Positions 25,601 through 36,416 of a stretch of DNA of 64,000 nt are shown here, one piece after another. A program made the position numbers and the translations under genes. The notes under the pieces are model-generated. The model had not been told where the DNA came from. It worked only from the letters and a program-made list of their open reading frames with translations, and did no database searches. Origin of the DNA: Tribonema minus (Eukaryota > Sar > Xanthophyceae > Tribonematales > Tribonemataceae); assembly GCA_017506865.1 (NCBI GenBank), contig JAFCMP010000457.1:372001-436000 (forward strand), written 5' to 3'. Each line of letters starts with the position of its first letter. Position 1 is the first letter of the stretch.

Positions 25601-27528
25601 CCAAAGCAGCAGACAGCGAGACGCGTTCCAGTTGCCTCAGATTCATTCGTGCTTGCCTGCCGAGCGCTTCACCCCAACGTGGGTGCTAGCGGCTCAGAAA
25701 CCATTTTTCGGGTTGAGGCCTCTCGGGTTCGACAGCAGCGTTGATGCACACGACTCCTGCTACATAGAGGCGGTGCGCTGCTACCACCATGATACCGACG
25801 ATAAACATGCATGCTAGCTACTGCCTGGCCCCCGCGTCGCCGCTGTGCCTTACAGCGCGCGCCATGATCACTTTCTCCAGAAACCTAAAAAAGTTGCGCA
25901 CACTGAAAACTTATCAACCCCACTGGACGGACCACCATGGTTTGCGGCGGCTATGGGCTTGATGGATAGCCCCTGCTGCACTCAATAAAAGCATGTATGG
26001 GCTTGACCTGACGCCATCGCCATCGTGGTGCTACCTTAGGAAGAACTGATTTTTGTTTTCTGTTTTTAATCCGTTCTCAAAGAGGTGAGCTCTTTAGCCT
26101 GAACAGATACATAGTTTTGTAGCCCTGTATGCATCCATGAGGTCCTGTTAAGAAACCTATAGCTAACTCCTCAGCTGTGATGAGTTGATTCCTTTGGCGT
26201 AATTCAATAGCCTTTGGTACAAAAAAGTCTGCGCGCACTCGTGCAAACCGTCGCGGGTTGCCCCGGAATTAGGGTACGGGTCTCTCAAGTATATAGATGA
26301 GCGTTTTTAGCAGGTGATGGAACTCTCATGAGGCTCATTGCCAGCAAATGCAAGAGATCAGTCAGGCGACACTGTGTGAGCTGATGAAAAAGCCAGCAGC
26401 AGCTGCAAGCATCAAAGTAGGCCCATTGATAATGTCATACTGGGGAAGTGAGAGCAGTGATGCTGTTGAGGCGGTGTGGAGGTCGTGTGTACCACCACTT
26501 AACGCCTGCTGTTGTCTGCAATTGATCTAACTGTTCTGATTTTTCATCGCGCTGCTGTTTGGCTCCATGACAGGTGAGAGATGTAGCCTGGGCGCCTGCA
26601 ACGGGCATGCCCTTCAACACCATTGCATCCTGTGGCGAGGACAAGGCCGTCTACATCTGGACGCAGCAAGAGGTGAGAGTGCTGCACATCCCGTTGAGGG
26701 GTAAATCATCATGCCACAAAACGGCAAAAGTCGGGGACACTTGAAGAATTGACAGTCAACAGGCGATTGGTTGCAAGCATGTACACAATGTCGTGCTGTA
26801 AATACCAGGGGCGAAGATACCAGATACCATAACAACTCCAATCTTGTGTGGCTACATACGCACGATCCGGCTACTTGGAGCCGTCATAGCTGCCATATTT
26901 GCACAGTAAAAGTATGGTTTGAGGCACTCAAGGCCACCATGACACAATTTGTACTTTTGCTCAAAAGCTGACGTCATGTTGATATTCTCAAATTGTGACG
27001 CTTGTCAAACTTGCAAGTGGTGTAGCATGCAAGCAAGCATGTGCAGCAAAGCAGTTGCAACTCCGCCTTGCATCGCACTCACGTACTCTAAAGCGTAACT
27101 CATGGGCTGAGTCAGCCGTAGCGTTTCAGCGTGTTTTTGCCACAGGTGCATTTGAGCATTATTTGTCGTTGTCTTGTTTTGCCAGTTCAGCATCGCCATA
27201 TCTGACATTTACCTGACACTCCACCACTTTCCCTCCGGCAGTCACAAAGACACATTTTATTTTGCCCACTGTACCTACTGCATGAAGTATATGCTGCCCC
27301 CGACATTTTATGCCCTCTGCTGTGTGCACACAGGGCGGGACCGAGTGGACACTTACAAAGATGCACGAGTTTTCAGCACCAGTATGGCGGCTGAGCTGGT
27401 CCGTCACAGGCAACGTCCTGGCAGTTTCACATGGTGACGACGATGTCACGCTTTGGAAGCAGAACATTGAGGGGCGCTGGGAGATGGTCAGCTCCGTTGA
27501 GGAAGGGGGGAGGGGCCCAAACCAGTAG
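19647..27528 (+). CDS. SEC13: SEC13, COPII coat / nuclear pore WD40 protein (8 exons)
   Basis: Exons: 19647-19763, 21418-21489, 21759-21874, 22819-22918, 23181-23312, 25316-25447, 26574-26672, 27334-27528; phases agree throughout, 320 residues, the usual length for SEC13. The N-terminus [16 protein letters not shown] and [11 protein letters not shown] is the SEC13 signature. Blades continue with [97 protein letters not shown] and [22 protein letters not shown]13 pairs with SEC31 in the outer COPII coat on ER exit sites and with NUP145C/NUP96 in the nuclear pore; it also joins the SEA/GATOR2 complex. The introns are large and hold three inverted-repeat elements (23453-24006, 24340-25129, 25489-26284). 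The start is the first ATG, immediately before the conserved N-terminus. Confidence 0.95.
20345..21040. repeat. Palindrome-rich segment in SEC13 intron 1, possible degenerate transposon
   Basis: Bases 20385-20460 are dense in short inverted repeats built on GCCGGC and ACCGGT. A related GCCGGCAGCG phrase recurs near 21020 next to GGCCTGCTGGCTCAGCC. Between them a minus-strand open frame (20540-20764) ends in codon-like sequence around [16 protein letters not shown], which I could not assign. Terminal repeats and target duplication were not resolved, so this may be only a GC-rich hairpin region. Confidence 0.25.
21897..22145 (-). CDS. Antisense coiled-coil open frame inside SEC13 intron 3 (unrecognised)
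   Basis: An open frame antisense to SEC13 and wholly within intron 3. It begins with a heptad-like stretch, [20 protein letters not shown], then an Ala/Gln-rich run, and reads like a coiled coil. No splice partners or start were established. Such coiled coils are common at the N-terminus of retroelement Gag proteins, so a transposon fragment is the likeliest source, but nothing else here supports that. Confidence 0.25.
   Translation of the reverse strand, partial: ALDLTALEGQLAEQKESTEKQAEVLQTLQAQAATAQANGATAATHEKTATGEWQTTGYVRSVLVRGTAVCWQPNYVLRQRVV
23453..24006. mobile_element. 554-bp MITE with perfect 28-bp terminal inverted repeats and TA target duplication
   Basis: Bases 23453-23480 (CCGTAGATCACGGAGTATAA, then ACCCCCCC over the last eight) are the exact reverse complement of 23979-24006. 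TA dinucleotides flank both ends (23451-23452, 24007-24008), the target duplication of the Tc1/mariner group. The interior has several copies of GTATAAGACC followed by C or G runs near both ends, and no transposase frame. It lies in intron 5 of SEC13. It is a non-autonomous element; superfamily assignment rests on the TA duplication alone. Confidence 0.8.
24340..25129 (+). mobile_element. TTAA-flanked inverted-repeat element, copy 1 (SEC13 intron 5)
   Basis: The ends GAGACCCGTACCCTAATTCC and its inverted counterpart GGAATTAGGGTACGGGTCTC are exact inverted repeats, and TTAA lies directly outside both ends (24336-24339, 25130-25133). TTAA duplication is the hallmark of piggyBac-type insertion, but no transposase is present, so superfamily is inferred. 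The interior has telomere-like CTAACCCTAACC and two short open frames conserved among the copies in this window. Confidence 0.8.
25489..26284 (+). mobile_element. TTAA-type inverted-repeat element, copy 2 (SEC13 intron 6)
   Basis: Same orientation and structure as the element at 24340-25129, with the GAGACCCGTG...GGGTCTC ends preserved. The flanks are CTAA and TCAA, so the target duplication has decayed or was imprecise. Two copies of one family occupy consecutive introns of SEC13, separated by exon 6 only. Confidence 0.78.
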
Positions 27529-28680
27529 GACAGCGTATATATTTGTTGTTGGCCAACAGCAGTCTTGACACTGTGGTTGAGGCAGTTGCGTACAAATGGT
27601 CACGATGTCAGCTCTGTTACTTCCCTTCTTGACCCCTTTTTGCTATATGGTGGCAGCCAGCCGAGCCGGTCGGTTTACATCGAGGTCTTGCTTGCTTTGC
27701 TGTGTTCCATTTTGCCATGCATGGGAACGTGCTTGTCATGTTTGTATGTAACTTTCTTCGTTATCATCGCGTCATCTTCTGGGCGTCACAGCTCCAAACC
27801 GCTTGCTTTAGTGCTCTAGGGGGAAGACACACGCACACTCCTGAGTTTCTCCTGGTAGGCGACGTTGAAGTCTGCGTGATCTGCCGATTTGCTTGCTGCA
27901 GGCGACCAGCTCCAGTGGCGCGGGTCACTGTGTTGACCTCCGTGTTGACCCTCTCTCGCCTTCGGTTTGCCAAAATCGTGCACAAAAAATCTCGTGCGCT
28001 GGCCCGCACTACATGCTCAGTAAATGATTTGGTTCAGCAAATTTGTGCCTGAGTTTGGCTCGGTGTGATAGCAACACGGGTATCACGATCCCAGCAGTGT
28101 GGCTGCTGATGTATCAAACACATTTTTAGTGAACTGCCGCACTTTAGGGCTGCGAGGGGAGCATGTACAAATGGCCAGCATGTAAGGTAAGTGTCATACA
28201 AATTGCATCAGCATGAGCCCAGGGGGATGCTCGAAACACTCAGCATGAACGTATGCCAAGCTCTGGCACGCAGGTCATAGACTGCAACAGCCGCTGCGTG
28301 CAACATCACAACATGCATGATTACCAGCTACTAAAATGATGCAAACAAGGCAAACAGACGTGTGCAAACAACGGGAATTAGACACAAGATACCTAATTTA
28401 AAATGATCTAATGGCTGCAAAAACAATCATTATGAGAGTATGCCGTAGCAGGAGCCCTCGACCAGCGCAGCTGTCGCGACGTCCTTTTGGTACTCAAGTT
28501 TCCTTGGTGACCAAGGCCCGAAGGCACACCAGCCCAGAAACCTGGCGGCACAGAATGCCGATATATGCGGGGGGTAGAGCATTGTGCTACTGCCCGCCCG
28601 CCTGCAAACACAAATGTAGTGATGTACACTACTTCTACTTGGTAAGGGGCATGAGGACTACTACAGTAAACCCCTGTGTC
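27529..28680. other. Region downstream of SEC13 without a recognised gene
   Basis: It contains the SEC13 3' UTR and then AT-richer sequence with short open frames in all phases. No splice-consistent chain, family motif or repeat of note was found. Confidence 0.5.
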
Positions 28681-28682
28681 TA

Positions 28683-29148
28683 CTGCTTCTGCGGGGATAT
28701 GTAGATTTGCAGCAGTCCCGCACATGAACCCCCCGTGCCTCCCCCCCCCCCCCCCCCGTATCCCCCTTCCCCCTCCCCCCCCGGCTGCATAACCTCAATA
28801 CTGCCCCTCATGCCTTTATGGCATGCCCGTCCTCGTCGACCCCCGTCCTCGTCAACCCCCTCCTCGTCACCACCGCCCGCTCCGTCATCGACAGGACCCC
28901 CCCCCCCCCCATCACCGCCCTCGTCACCGTCGCCGCCCTCCTCGCCGCCCTCCTCATCATCGTCCTCCTGGTCGGTGTCCTCCTCCTCGTCGTCCTCCTC
29001 TTCGGTGTCCTCCCCCTCTTCTTGATCCGCCGGGACATACCCCGGGATGATGTCATCAACCCCGCACGTGGCGTCAACGACGCGCATGCCGAGGTTCACA
29101 CGCGCATTGGTGTCGCGGTCGATGACAGCAACCCCCCCCTCCGCCTCC
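28683..29148 (-). CDS. Acidic/Gly-rich low-complexity open frame (unrecognised, possibly partial exon)
   Basis: The minus-strand frame opens after a possible CAG acceptor near 29149. It starts with ordinary-looking sequence (VAVIDRDTNARVNLGMRVVD, then ATCGVDDIIPGYVPADQEE), then turns into a Glu/Asp tract and a Gly-rich tract, ending at a stop near 28683. The plus strand of the same DNA gives Pro/Ser-rich frames, which are simple shadows of the purine-rich repeat. No family is recognised. The non-repetitive first 40 codons are the only hint of a real gene. Confidence 0.25.
28738..29035. repeat. Polypyrimidine low-complexity tract
   Basis: The plus strand is C-rich with CTC and TCC triplet repeats, including an uninterrupted run of more than 15 C at the left end. 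It could form unusual secondary structure and may be an assembly weak point. Confidence 0.7.
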
Positions 29149-29277
29149 TGAGCGAGAGCTCAGTCCTCGTTCCGGCAAACCCTGTTTCTGTGTCCGAACT
29201 CATCGCCGCCGCCCTGCGTGGGCCCCCACACACACCAGGCACGAGAAGGAAGTGTATGGCTCTGGTGTGATGAGAGT

Positions 29278-29612
29278 TGCCTAGCGGCCTTGATGTGTCT
29301 AAAAACTACTCATTTCCAGGGCGAGGGCCATAATCTACAATGACCAGATCCATGAGAGGTAAGCTTCCAGCTTGTTTCAAGGTGTCCAGTGATTTTATTA
29401 GCAGTTGCAAGCAGCGCAGCATTGCTCAGCGCATGACGCTAACCCTAAACCAACATGCAGAGCAACCCTACTTCAACCTCAAGTTGAACATCAACCTAAA
29501 CTTGAAGTTGAACTTACAACTTCAACAATTGCATGCCGAGTTATGCGTTTCATCAGCCGCTACACATGTGCTGTCGCACTTGCACCTCTGCATGCACCGC
29601 TGCCACATACCC
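29278..29612 (+). repeat. Composite repeat A, copy 1 (intact reference copy)
   Basis: This roughly 335-bp unit recurs at 31569-31930 (-) and 40337-41812 (+, interrupted), with fragments at 36262-36345, 37384-37504 and 39380-39605. Landmarks in order: GATGTGTCTAAA, a block with CAGATCCATGAGAG, CAAGGTGTCCAGTGATT, telomere-like CTAACCCTAA, a palindromic block based on CAACTTGAAGTTGAAC, and CACATGTGCTGTCGCACTTG. It has no coding capacity I recognise. This copy preserves the empty sites for two later insertions seen at 40.4-41.6 kb. Confidence 0.75.
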
Positions 29613-30662
29613 CCCCTGCATGGTGCTCTCTGCATCCATGCACACAACCAGCAGCGGTCAATGGCTCCTATCCTTTTCCTTGTGCATGCCTGTGCAGAAC
29701 AACTGCAAAGAATATGTGTGCAAAACGCTCTGTGGCTCGCTGGCAACCATCACTGCGCGAGAGCAGGCACCACATGCAGCAGTAATTGTGCAAGGTCGCA
29801 CACACACGAGCTACACACTAAGGCAGTGACAGACTGCCCAGCAACGGCAAAACATACCCCCCCGCATCACTGAGCTGGTGCAAGAACTATCGCGCTGCGC
29901 ATCTCCTCCTCTTGAGGCCACACCTAATGCTGCGACATTTGCTTGCTCGGCCTTGAGTGCATAGTCTGAAGTACCCCTGCCGCATACAATACGAAACTGC
30001 TCGCGGCACAATGTGCATAGGCAGGTCAAATGACCTGCTCAAGGGTGACAACAGAAGGCCACATGGCAGCAGTGCTACAGCATCAGATGGGCCCAGCTCT
30101 CCAGCTCTAGCACCTCACCAGCTCTAGCACCTCAGCGCGCTGGAAGGTCGGAATAAGGCCGCCACTATGGCTACATATACGAACTCTGCCATTACACACT
30201 TGGTGCTGACTAAACCCGGGGCCCTTGATTTCCTAATCGCCAGAGCTCCTCCGCGCACGCCCCTGCGCCACCTGTAGCTGCTACTAGCTAACCCGAACAC
30301 ACCCTTTGCCGCAGCGGAAGCAGCACGGCTCTCCAGCCCCTGAGCACTGTCGCCGTGCTCTCGCGCTCCAGAGCAGGTCCTGTTCTCCTGCGTGGCGACC
30401 TCAAGCGCCCGCCGTGTTGTGCCCTGTCCCTGATGCACCTCCACCGTCCGCCATGACCGCCTGAGCGCGTGGATCACCAACAGCGCAGCGCCTGCGCCTG
30501 CACTGATACCGCCGCCGCATGTCCACTGCACCATGGCCACCATCTGTCCCTAGGATTGCAACGCTCGCACATGCCTGCGCGCCGCTGACCTCCCCCCCCA
30601 TGTACGGGCCGGTCCGTACATGCACACAGCCAGCGCGCTAAAAGGGTGGGTGGGCGGGATTT
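29613..30662. other. GC-rich region with unresolved open frames
   Basis: Minus-strand open frames (30124-30543 and overlapping phases) have moderate codon-like composition, but three frames stay open because the DNA is GC-rich. No motif allows a choice. No feature is claimed. Confidence 0.4.
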
Positions 30663-30846
30663 GTGGCCTGCACCCCGTCCATGTGGCTCGCTACTGCATT
30701 ACGAGCCGCACGCATTAAGGCGTACATGCCACATATGGCATGTACCCCTTAATGCGTGCGGCTCGTAACGCAGTGGCTCGCATGTACCCCTTAATGCGTG
30801 CGGCTCGTAACGCAGTAGCGAGCCACATGGACGGGGTGCAGGCCAC
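30663..30846. mobile_element. Foldback element B, copy 1 (long hairpin)
   Basis: The left arm starts GTGGCCTGCACCCCGTCCAT and the right arm ends with its reverse complement. The arms are joined near ACATGCCACATATGGCATGT, so the whole unit can fold into one hairpin. Part of the right arm (around TAATGCGTGCGGCTCGTAAC) is duplicated in tandem. Related copies or arms lie near 31937-32015, 36350-36416, 40265-40322, 42070-42233 and 47371-47410. Confidence 0.72.
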
Positions 30847-31568
30847 AGTTGGACACCGGCATGCCAGCTGCGCCACCAATTTCTTGATGGGCCCCCGGGA
30901 ATGGAGGCGTGACCATGCGAGGGGAAGCGCGCACAAGCGCCGAAGAAGATGATTCGACGGGGCCTCCTGTGCGTATCCCGCCACCTCCTGTGCTTGCCCT
31001 CGCGCCGCCGAGGATACTTGCGGCCGCGGGCCCGCACACGCTTCCATCCCGGCGGCCTATGCTGCCGCCGAACTGGGGCCCGCTTTTCTGCCATCTTGGC
31101 AATGGCGGCCTGCTGCGCACGGAAGCGGCTGAACCCCTGATGCCGTCGTGCTGGGTGCAGCAGCTCTCCCCACATGGCATTTTTATGGTGCCCCTAAGTG
31201 GCGCAGTAGGCGTGCAGCACCTGCGATGATACAGCCACCAGGACGGGCACCGTGTGTACACAGAGCGGAATGAGTGAGGGTTACCATTACAGTGGGGGCA
31301 GGGGTAGAGTCACGTGAGGGCCCACCGCATCAGATTGTAGAGGACATACTACCATCACGAAAGCCCCAAGGCTTCTCCCACTGTCAGAGCTCTGCTCAGC
31401 GACTCACAATCATCAGCTCTGCACAACGGTCATACATCATGTGCACCAGGATTCAGGGAATGACAGGCCCTTGGTGTGATGTGCCATTGATCTTGAGTCC
31501 CCCAATACTTCTCAATGACAGCCGCAACAAACATATGAACGCACACATCACACCAGACCTGCATTCCA
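30847..31568. other. GC-rich region with open frames on both strands, unassigned
   Basis: A plus-strand frame (about 30909-31229) and two minus-strand frames stay open through the same GC-rich DNA. None has a recognisable motif or clear splice context, so none is annotated as a gene. Confidence 0.35.
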
Positions 31569-31930
31569 AACTGTGATGCTGTGGCAGCGGTGCATGCAGA
31601 GGTGCAAGTGCGACAGCACATGTGTAGCGGTTGATGAGAAGCGCACAACTCTGCATGCAGTTGTTAATGTTCAACTTCAAGTTGAGGCTGATGTTCAACT
31701 TGAAGTTCAAGTAGGGTTGCTTCCGCATGTAGGGGTAGGGTTAGCGTCATGCGCTGAGCAATGCTGCGCTGCTTGCAACTGCTAATGAAATCACTGGACA
31801 CCTTGAAACAAGCTGAAAACTTACCTCTCACGGATCTGGTCATTGTACATATGCCCCCCCGCCCTGGTAATGAGTAGTCTGTAGACACATCAAGGCCGCT
31901 AGGCAGCCACATCAAGGCCGCTAGGCCACA
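31569..31930 (-). repeat. Composite repeat A, copy 2
   Basis: A reverse-oriented relative of 29278-29612 containing all landmarks, including GTTAGCGTCATGCGCTGAGC and the AACTTCAAGTTGAGG palindromic block. At its left-hand end in element terms it is joined to foldback B sequence, as is the copy at 40.3 kb, so A and B may be parts of one larger element. Confidence 0.7.
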
Positions 31931-31970
31931 TCTGGTATGTGGCATGTACCCCTTAATGCCGTGCGGCTCG

Positions 31971-32205
31971 TAACGCAGTAGCGAGCCACATGGACGGGGT
32001 GCAGGCCACAATGCGCTGCTTCTGCTGTAACAGGCATGCGGCACTTGCTGAGTCGATGACAAATACGGTCAAGTCCAACCGTCATGATAACGCAGTAGCG
32101 AGCCACATGGACGGGGGTGCAGGCCACAATGCGCTGCTTCTGCTGTAACAGGCATGCGGCACTTGCTGAGTCGATGACAAATACGGTCAAGTCCAACCGT
32201 CATGA
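31971..32205. repeat. Tandem duplication of a roughly 117-bp unit containing a foldback B arm
   Basis: Unit 1 (31971-32087) and unit 2 (32088-32205) are virtually identical; unit 2 has one extra G in a G run. Each begins TAACGCAGTAGCGAGCCACA and ends in GTCATGA. The near-identity points to a recent event or an assembly artefact. Confidence 0.85.
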
Positions 32206-32375
32206 TATCATGCGCTCGCTCCCATTATGCATCCAGGTAGGCCAGCCTGAGCAGTGGGCCCTTGCGCATTGTTGAACCAGTATAACACAAAGCAAGAGCA
32301 CACTCATGCAAGAGCCTGCGGTACTGGCTCCTCAAAACAACACAAGGCCCGGTGCTGCTGCCCCGCTATTCTTAC

Positions 32376-34668
32376 CTGATAGCAGCCCGTGCGCGTGTGC
32401 CTGTCCGCAAGCGCCGCGATTGCATTGCCGTACGCCTGGTTGGCCCCGCGTTGCGCCTCCCCCAGCTCATTGCGCACAGACTTTGCCCATACGCGGTGGT
32501 CCGCCCGCTGCAACCTCCTCCGCCGTCACGCCCCGCCCTCTGGACGTGGATTTGCTGCAAAGTCCGCGGCGTTCTGGCGCCTCCAGCGCTGGCCAAGGGC
32601 AGTGACCGCACTGAAGCCAGTACCTGGCCCGGGTCCACCCCGTCACCACGACGTGGTCCAGGGCACGCAGCCGCTCCAGTGCAGCAGGGGTACCGCCCGC
32701 CACCGTGGCCGGCTCCGCCCCTATCTCCCTGTGCACACTCTGGAGGCGGAACACCCCATTGGGGCCTTCAGCCACCTCCCCCACCAGCACATCCCCCAGC
32801 TCCTCATTGATGTACCCAACCTGTGACACAGAGGAGAATGCAATGAACATGAGGGGAGGGGGGGGGGCATATCAGCAGCCTGTCGGGTGTACTATTCTCA
32901 GTCTGCTTATGAGGTGTAGTACAGCGCCATAACAATCGGCGCCCTCACTGATGGCATGCTGATGGCATGCTGGAGTCACAAAGGTGAGGCTACACAGTGT
33001 CTGCATGCAGTCAACATTTGAGTTACACATCATATCCAGACTGCGTTCAAGTTGGCACGCCATCGAGTCAGATTGCAAGTGGGACTTTATGGTGCAAGTA
33101 TGACATTCTGTCAATAGTACAGTGGCAACATTCATTATCAGCAAGAAAGCTGTTTGATCCATCAATCAAACTTTGAGTGACTCAACGGATGCAACAGTTG
33201 TGACGCGTTTGCCCCTCACCAGGTTGCATCTGCAACTGCAAGACACTACGTTGTACAGCTCCGAGCAGCTCCGCCTAATGCAGTTCAACATCAATTTAAG
33301 TAGAATTACGTGATTGACGATCATTAAACAATGGATGATGATGACGGCAGACCCTTTCTTTTTTAACCAATAATTCATGCGGGCTATCAGTAAGCATAGT
33401 GTCTTCGGACTTTGTGAGTTGTGATGTTGTGTGCAACTTGTAGGAGCGTCAATAGTGCACCTGGTAGCCCGTCCGCGGCAGATTGGTCAGGCCATGGGGG
33501 CCTTGGTGCGAGTCGTGGCTGGTGACCATCAGAAGCTTGAGCTGGTGGCTGTCGGTCATGAAGGTTCTGTCCACGAGCCACGGGGCCAGGATGCGGTACC
33601 TTGGTTGGCCGGCGCGCTCAATTGCCCGCATTACACTGCGCTCGCTGCGCGCATAGTGGTTGGTGCGCTGCCGCATGGTGGTAATGATGTTGGCTGCCTT
33701 CGCCCATGGCTGCATGAACTCAGCATACCACCAGGGGCCCCGACCGGCCATCCGCGCAGCAAGACCTGGAACCAGCCGTCCCATGGCGCTGCACGTGCGA
33801 GGGGCAGGGCACGGCACAGCAAAAACAAAGCCACATCATGATGACACACTGTCAGCCACCCATGTCATGGTGCGATGCGATGGATTCATACCAAGAGTAC
33901 TTGTACGCAGCAACTGTTGAGCAATGACAATGTCCTTGAGCAATGACATCATCACATTTGCCTGCGACTGCCAGGTTGTCGACAGAGTGATCACGCTGAT
34001 AGGACATCTGTAGTGTGCCACTACCAGTAGGCTGAGCGTGCTCATCCTGTCTACAGGTGCTATGCAGCGAGGCTATGCCTGCGGCCCTGGAGGGCACCCA
34101 TATGCACGCGCGCGCCGTACCCCTGTGAACTTTGGTCAGTAAACTGCAAGGAACAACAGCGATATTAGCTCATGAACATATCTTGCAAGAGCCAGCGCTA
34201 GGTACAAGAGGTAGCTGCTGCAGCATGGCGGCAACTCACGTGCCAGGTGGACGCGGATGAACGCCGGCCGGGGCTTGAAGCGGGGGGAGGGGAGCAGTGA
34301 GCTTTGGAGGGACCGGCAGCTGGCCCCACACAGAGTCCCTGTTCTCGCGGCGCGCTGCAGCATCGCCAGGAGACTGCTCAAAAAGCCCCGACATCAGCTC
34401 CAGGTAGTCTGTGCGCTCGGTCTCCACATAGAGCTGCTGCAGCTGTGCCAGAAACCGGCGCTTGCTAGCGTCGTTGTCACCATCGGGCAGGTGGCGCACC
34501 GTCACGCAGATGTCCAGGATCTTCAAATAATCGGCGCCCTCCTGCACGTCTCCGTCATCGTCCAGCTCTGCGCCCCTGAAGCCCAGCTGGTTGAGGCGTG
34601 CCTGCAGCTCCCCATGCAATTCGTTGCCGGCATAGCTGGTCACCAGCTCAGCCAAGTCATGTGCAGCC
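32376..34668 (-). CDS. Uncharacterised multi-exon gene (at least 4 exons, partial)
   Basis: Minus-strand exons with matching phases: 34240-34668, 33461-33788, one starting at 32820 and ending near 32640-32700, and 32376-32507. The first reads through ELQARLNQLGFRGAELDDDG and YLKILDICVTVRHLPDGDND, with a Leu-rich helix QLQQLYVETERTDYLELM. The second has GRGPWWYAEFMQPWAKAAN and YRILAPWLVDRTFMTDSHQL. The third begins VGYINEELGDVLVGEVAEGP. The last is RADHRVWAKSVRNELGEAQR followed by an Ala-rich helix ending TGCYQ before GTAAGA. Phase agreement across three introns argues for a real gene. Missing start and stop exons and surrounding repeats leave open a transposon-borne gene. A phrase near its second exon (CCATGGG-C-GG-TTCCAGGTC) recurs at about 36.18 kb. 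No family recognised. Confidence 0.45.
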
Positions 34669-36261
34669 CTGGGAGCATCACATGCAATCAGTTTGGCAAG
34701 GGGGGGTCCGTAATTTGGGTGGCAAACAAGCGCTGTGTGACTTCAATTGTACTTGAATACCACGTCCAAGTCTGGCTGAAGGGCCAGGTCATGAATATAC
34801 AGACTGCGGATTGAGGTTGAGTACTCTGCAGGCTATCACACATCAACTTTCTTGCAAGTATGTAGGGACAGAACAAGGCACATACATGCCTTGGAAATGA
34901 ATACGCACAGGCCGTGCAGAGAGGAGACAAAGGTAGACCGCCGCAGGCAGCCCGCAGGCGCCAGCGTAGGCGCCGCGCCAGACCAGAACAACGAACAGTA
35001 GTATTTTTAGGAGAATCCAGAGAAATGTAACCGTTATGTAACGACCATTCTCAACATGTGGTCGCAAGTACGTCGTCACGTAACATGCAACTGATCAGTG
35101 CTGATACTGAATCATACACTAGAATATGAGTGAGGTCCATATTCCAACACCCTCCCCCAGTCCAAGCTCCATGATCATCAATGATTGAGCCATGACTGAA
35201 AGACAGCTAACAGAGAGCCTGCGCACAGAGAGATCTACACCCTTGGGACATACACAAGTCCAAAAATCTGCTCTTGTCATCATTGCGGACAGCCGCATCG
35301 ATAGCATGTACGACTATCACAATCGGAGCCCTCATTACACCAATTGCTCTGACTGTCACCATTGTGAACTAGGCCATGAATTGTGTAGTTACCGTACGCC
35401 GCCGCATCGTATGATACGCGTTATCATTACGCAAATGCTGCGCGTACTCTCCACGTGCACACTGCTCGTGCAACGTCTGCGTCACTTTATCCCTTGGTCC
35501 TGCACGCCTCGTGTTGCGACTGGGACGTCCGTACGTCAAGGTCCTCGTCCAAAGCTGCAATGCCGCCTGTGGCATTCTGATGCTTGTTTGTAGATGTGGG
35601 CGGGCGCCCGCCATAGCCGCACGTGCCGTGTGCTGCTCCTCGCCAGTGCCGTCCGCACTGCTGTTTGGAGACCTCGTCGTCCCGGGATCCCCCTCCCCCA
35701 CTGATGATGCCTCGCCAGCTGCGCCATCGTCAGCAGCTTCGCCACCACCAGCAGCAGTGGGTCCTCCTGCTGAACTTCTCCGCCAGGCAAACGTGGAAGA
35801 ATGCCTCGTACGCTGGTGATCATGCTGATCGCGCCAGCCGTATCCGTGTGACTCGTCTTTAGCAGCTCCCTTCGCTGAGCCGATGGTATGCACGCTGGCA
35901 TGCCGGGCTCAAACGACGTCGGAGGCTGCATGAAACTGCCAAGTAGGCACCAGCCGCTCGTGTCCTGAGCTCTGGTCCTATCAGTTGATGCTAATGCTGC
36001 AGCTGCGGCAACAAAAGCATTTTGCTTCACAGCCGGTGGGGCCACCCCTGATGGCACGCCGCCAACCTTGGCAAAGAACCTTTCAACAAAGAAGCTACGC
36101 ACAGGACGGCCTGCTTCGCTTTTCCGACCCTCTCTTGCCGCCAGCTGTCTTCATAAGACACTGCGGCAAGACCTGGAACCGGCCCATGGGTTCCCCTGGA
36201 ACCGCAAGCTGCTTCGTAGTTCGCGAACGCAGAACCTGTCGGCGCACGTCTCTGTATGCAC
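34669..36261. other. Region right of the uncharacterised gene; possible upstream exons
   Basis: Minus-strand frames at 35536-36102 and 35369-35893 overlap in different phases over GC-rich DNA and could contain upstream exons of the 32376-34668 gene. One begins RSFFVERFFAKVGGVPSGV. I could not find a splice-consistent path, so nothing is assigned. Confidence 0.3.
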
Positions 36262-36416
36262 TGTTGAAATTGCAAGTTCAACTATAAGTTGAATTAGGTT
36301 GCTCCCCGCATGTAGGGCTGGGTCAGCGTCATGCGCTGACCAAATGTGCCATGTACCCCTAATGCGTGCGGCTCGTAACGCAGTAGCGAGCCACATGGAC
36401 GGGGTGCAGGCCACAC
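36262..36416 (-). repeat. Fragments of composite repeat A and foldback B
   Basis: Bases 36262-36345 match the inverted AACTT-rich and GTCATGCGCTGA part of repeat A. Bases 36350-36416 match one arm of foldback B, ending GGACGGGGTGCAGGCCAC. The A-B adjacency seen elsewhere is preserved. Confidence 0.6.

Noticed and set aside
28735-29270. Pro-rich and Leu/Val-rich plus-strand frames as extensin-like or membrane proteins
   Set aside because: They are phase shadows of one pyrimidine triplet repeat; composition follows the repeat and there is no start or splice context.
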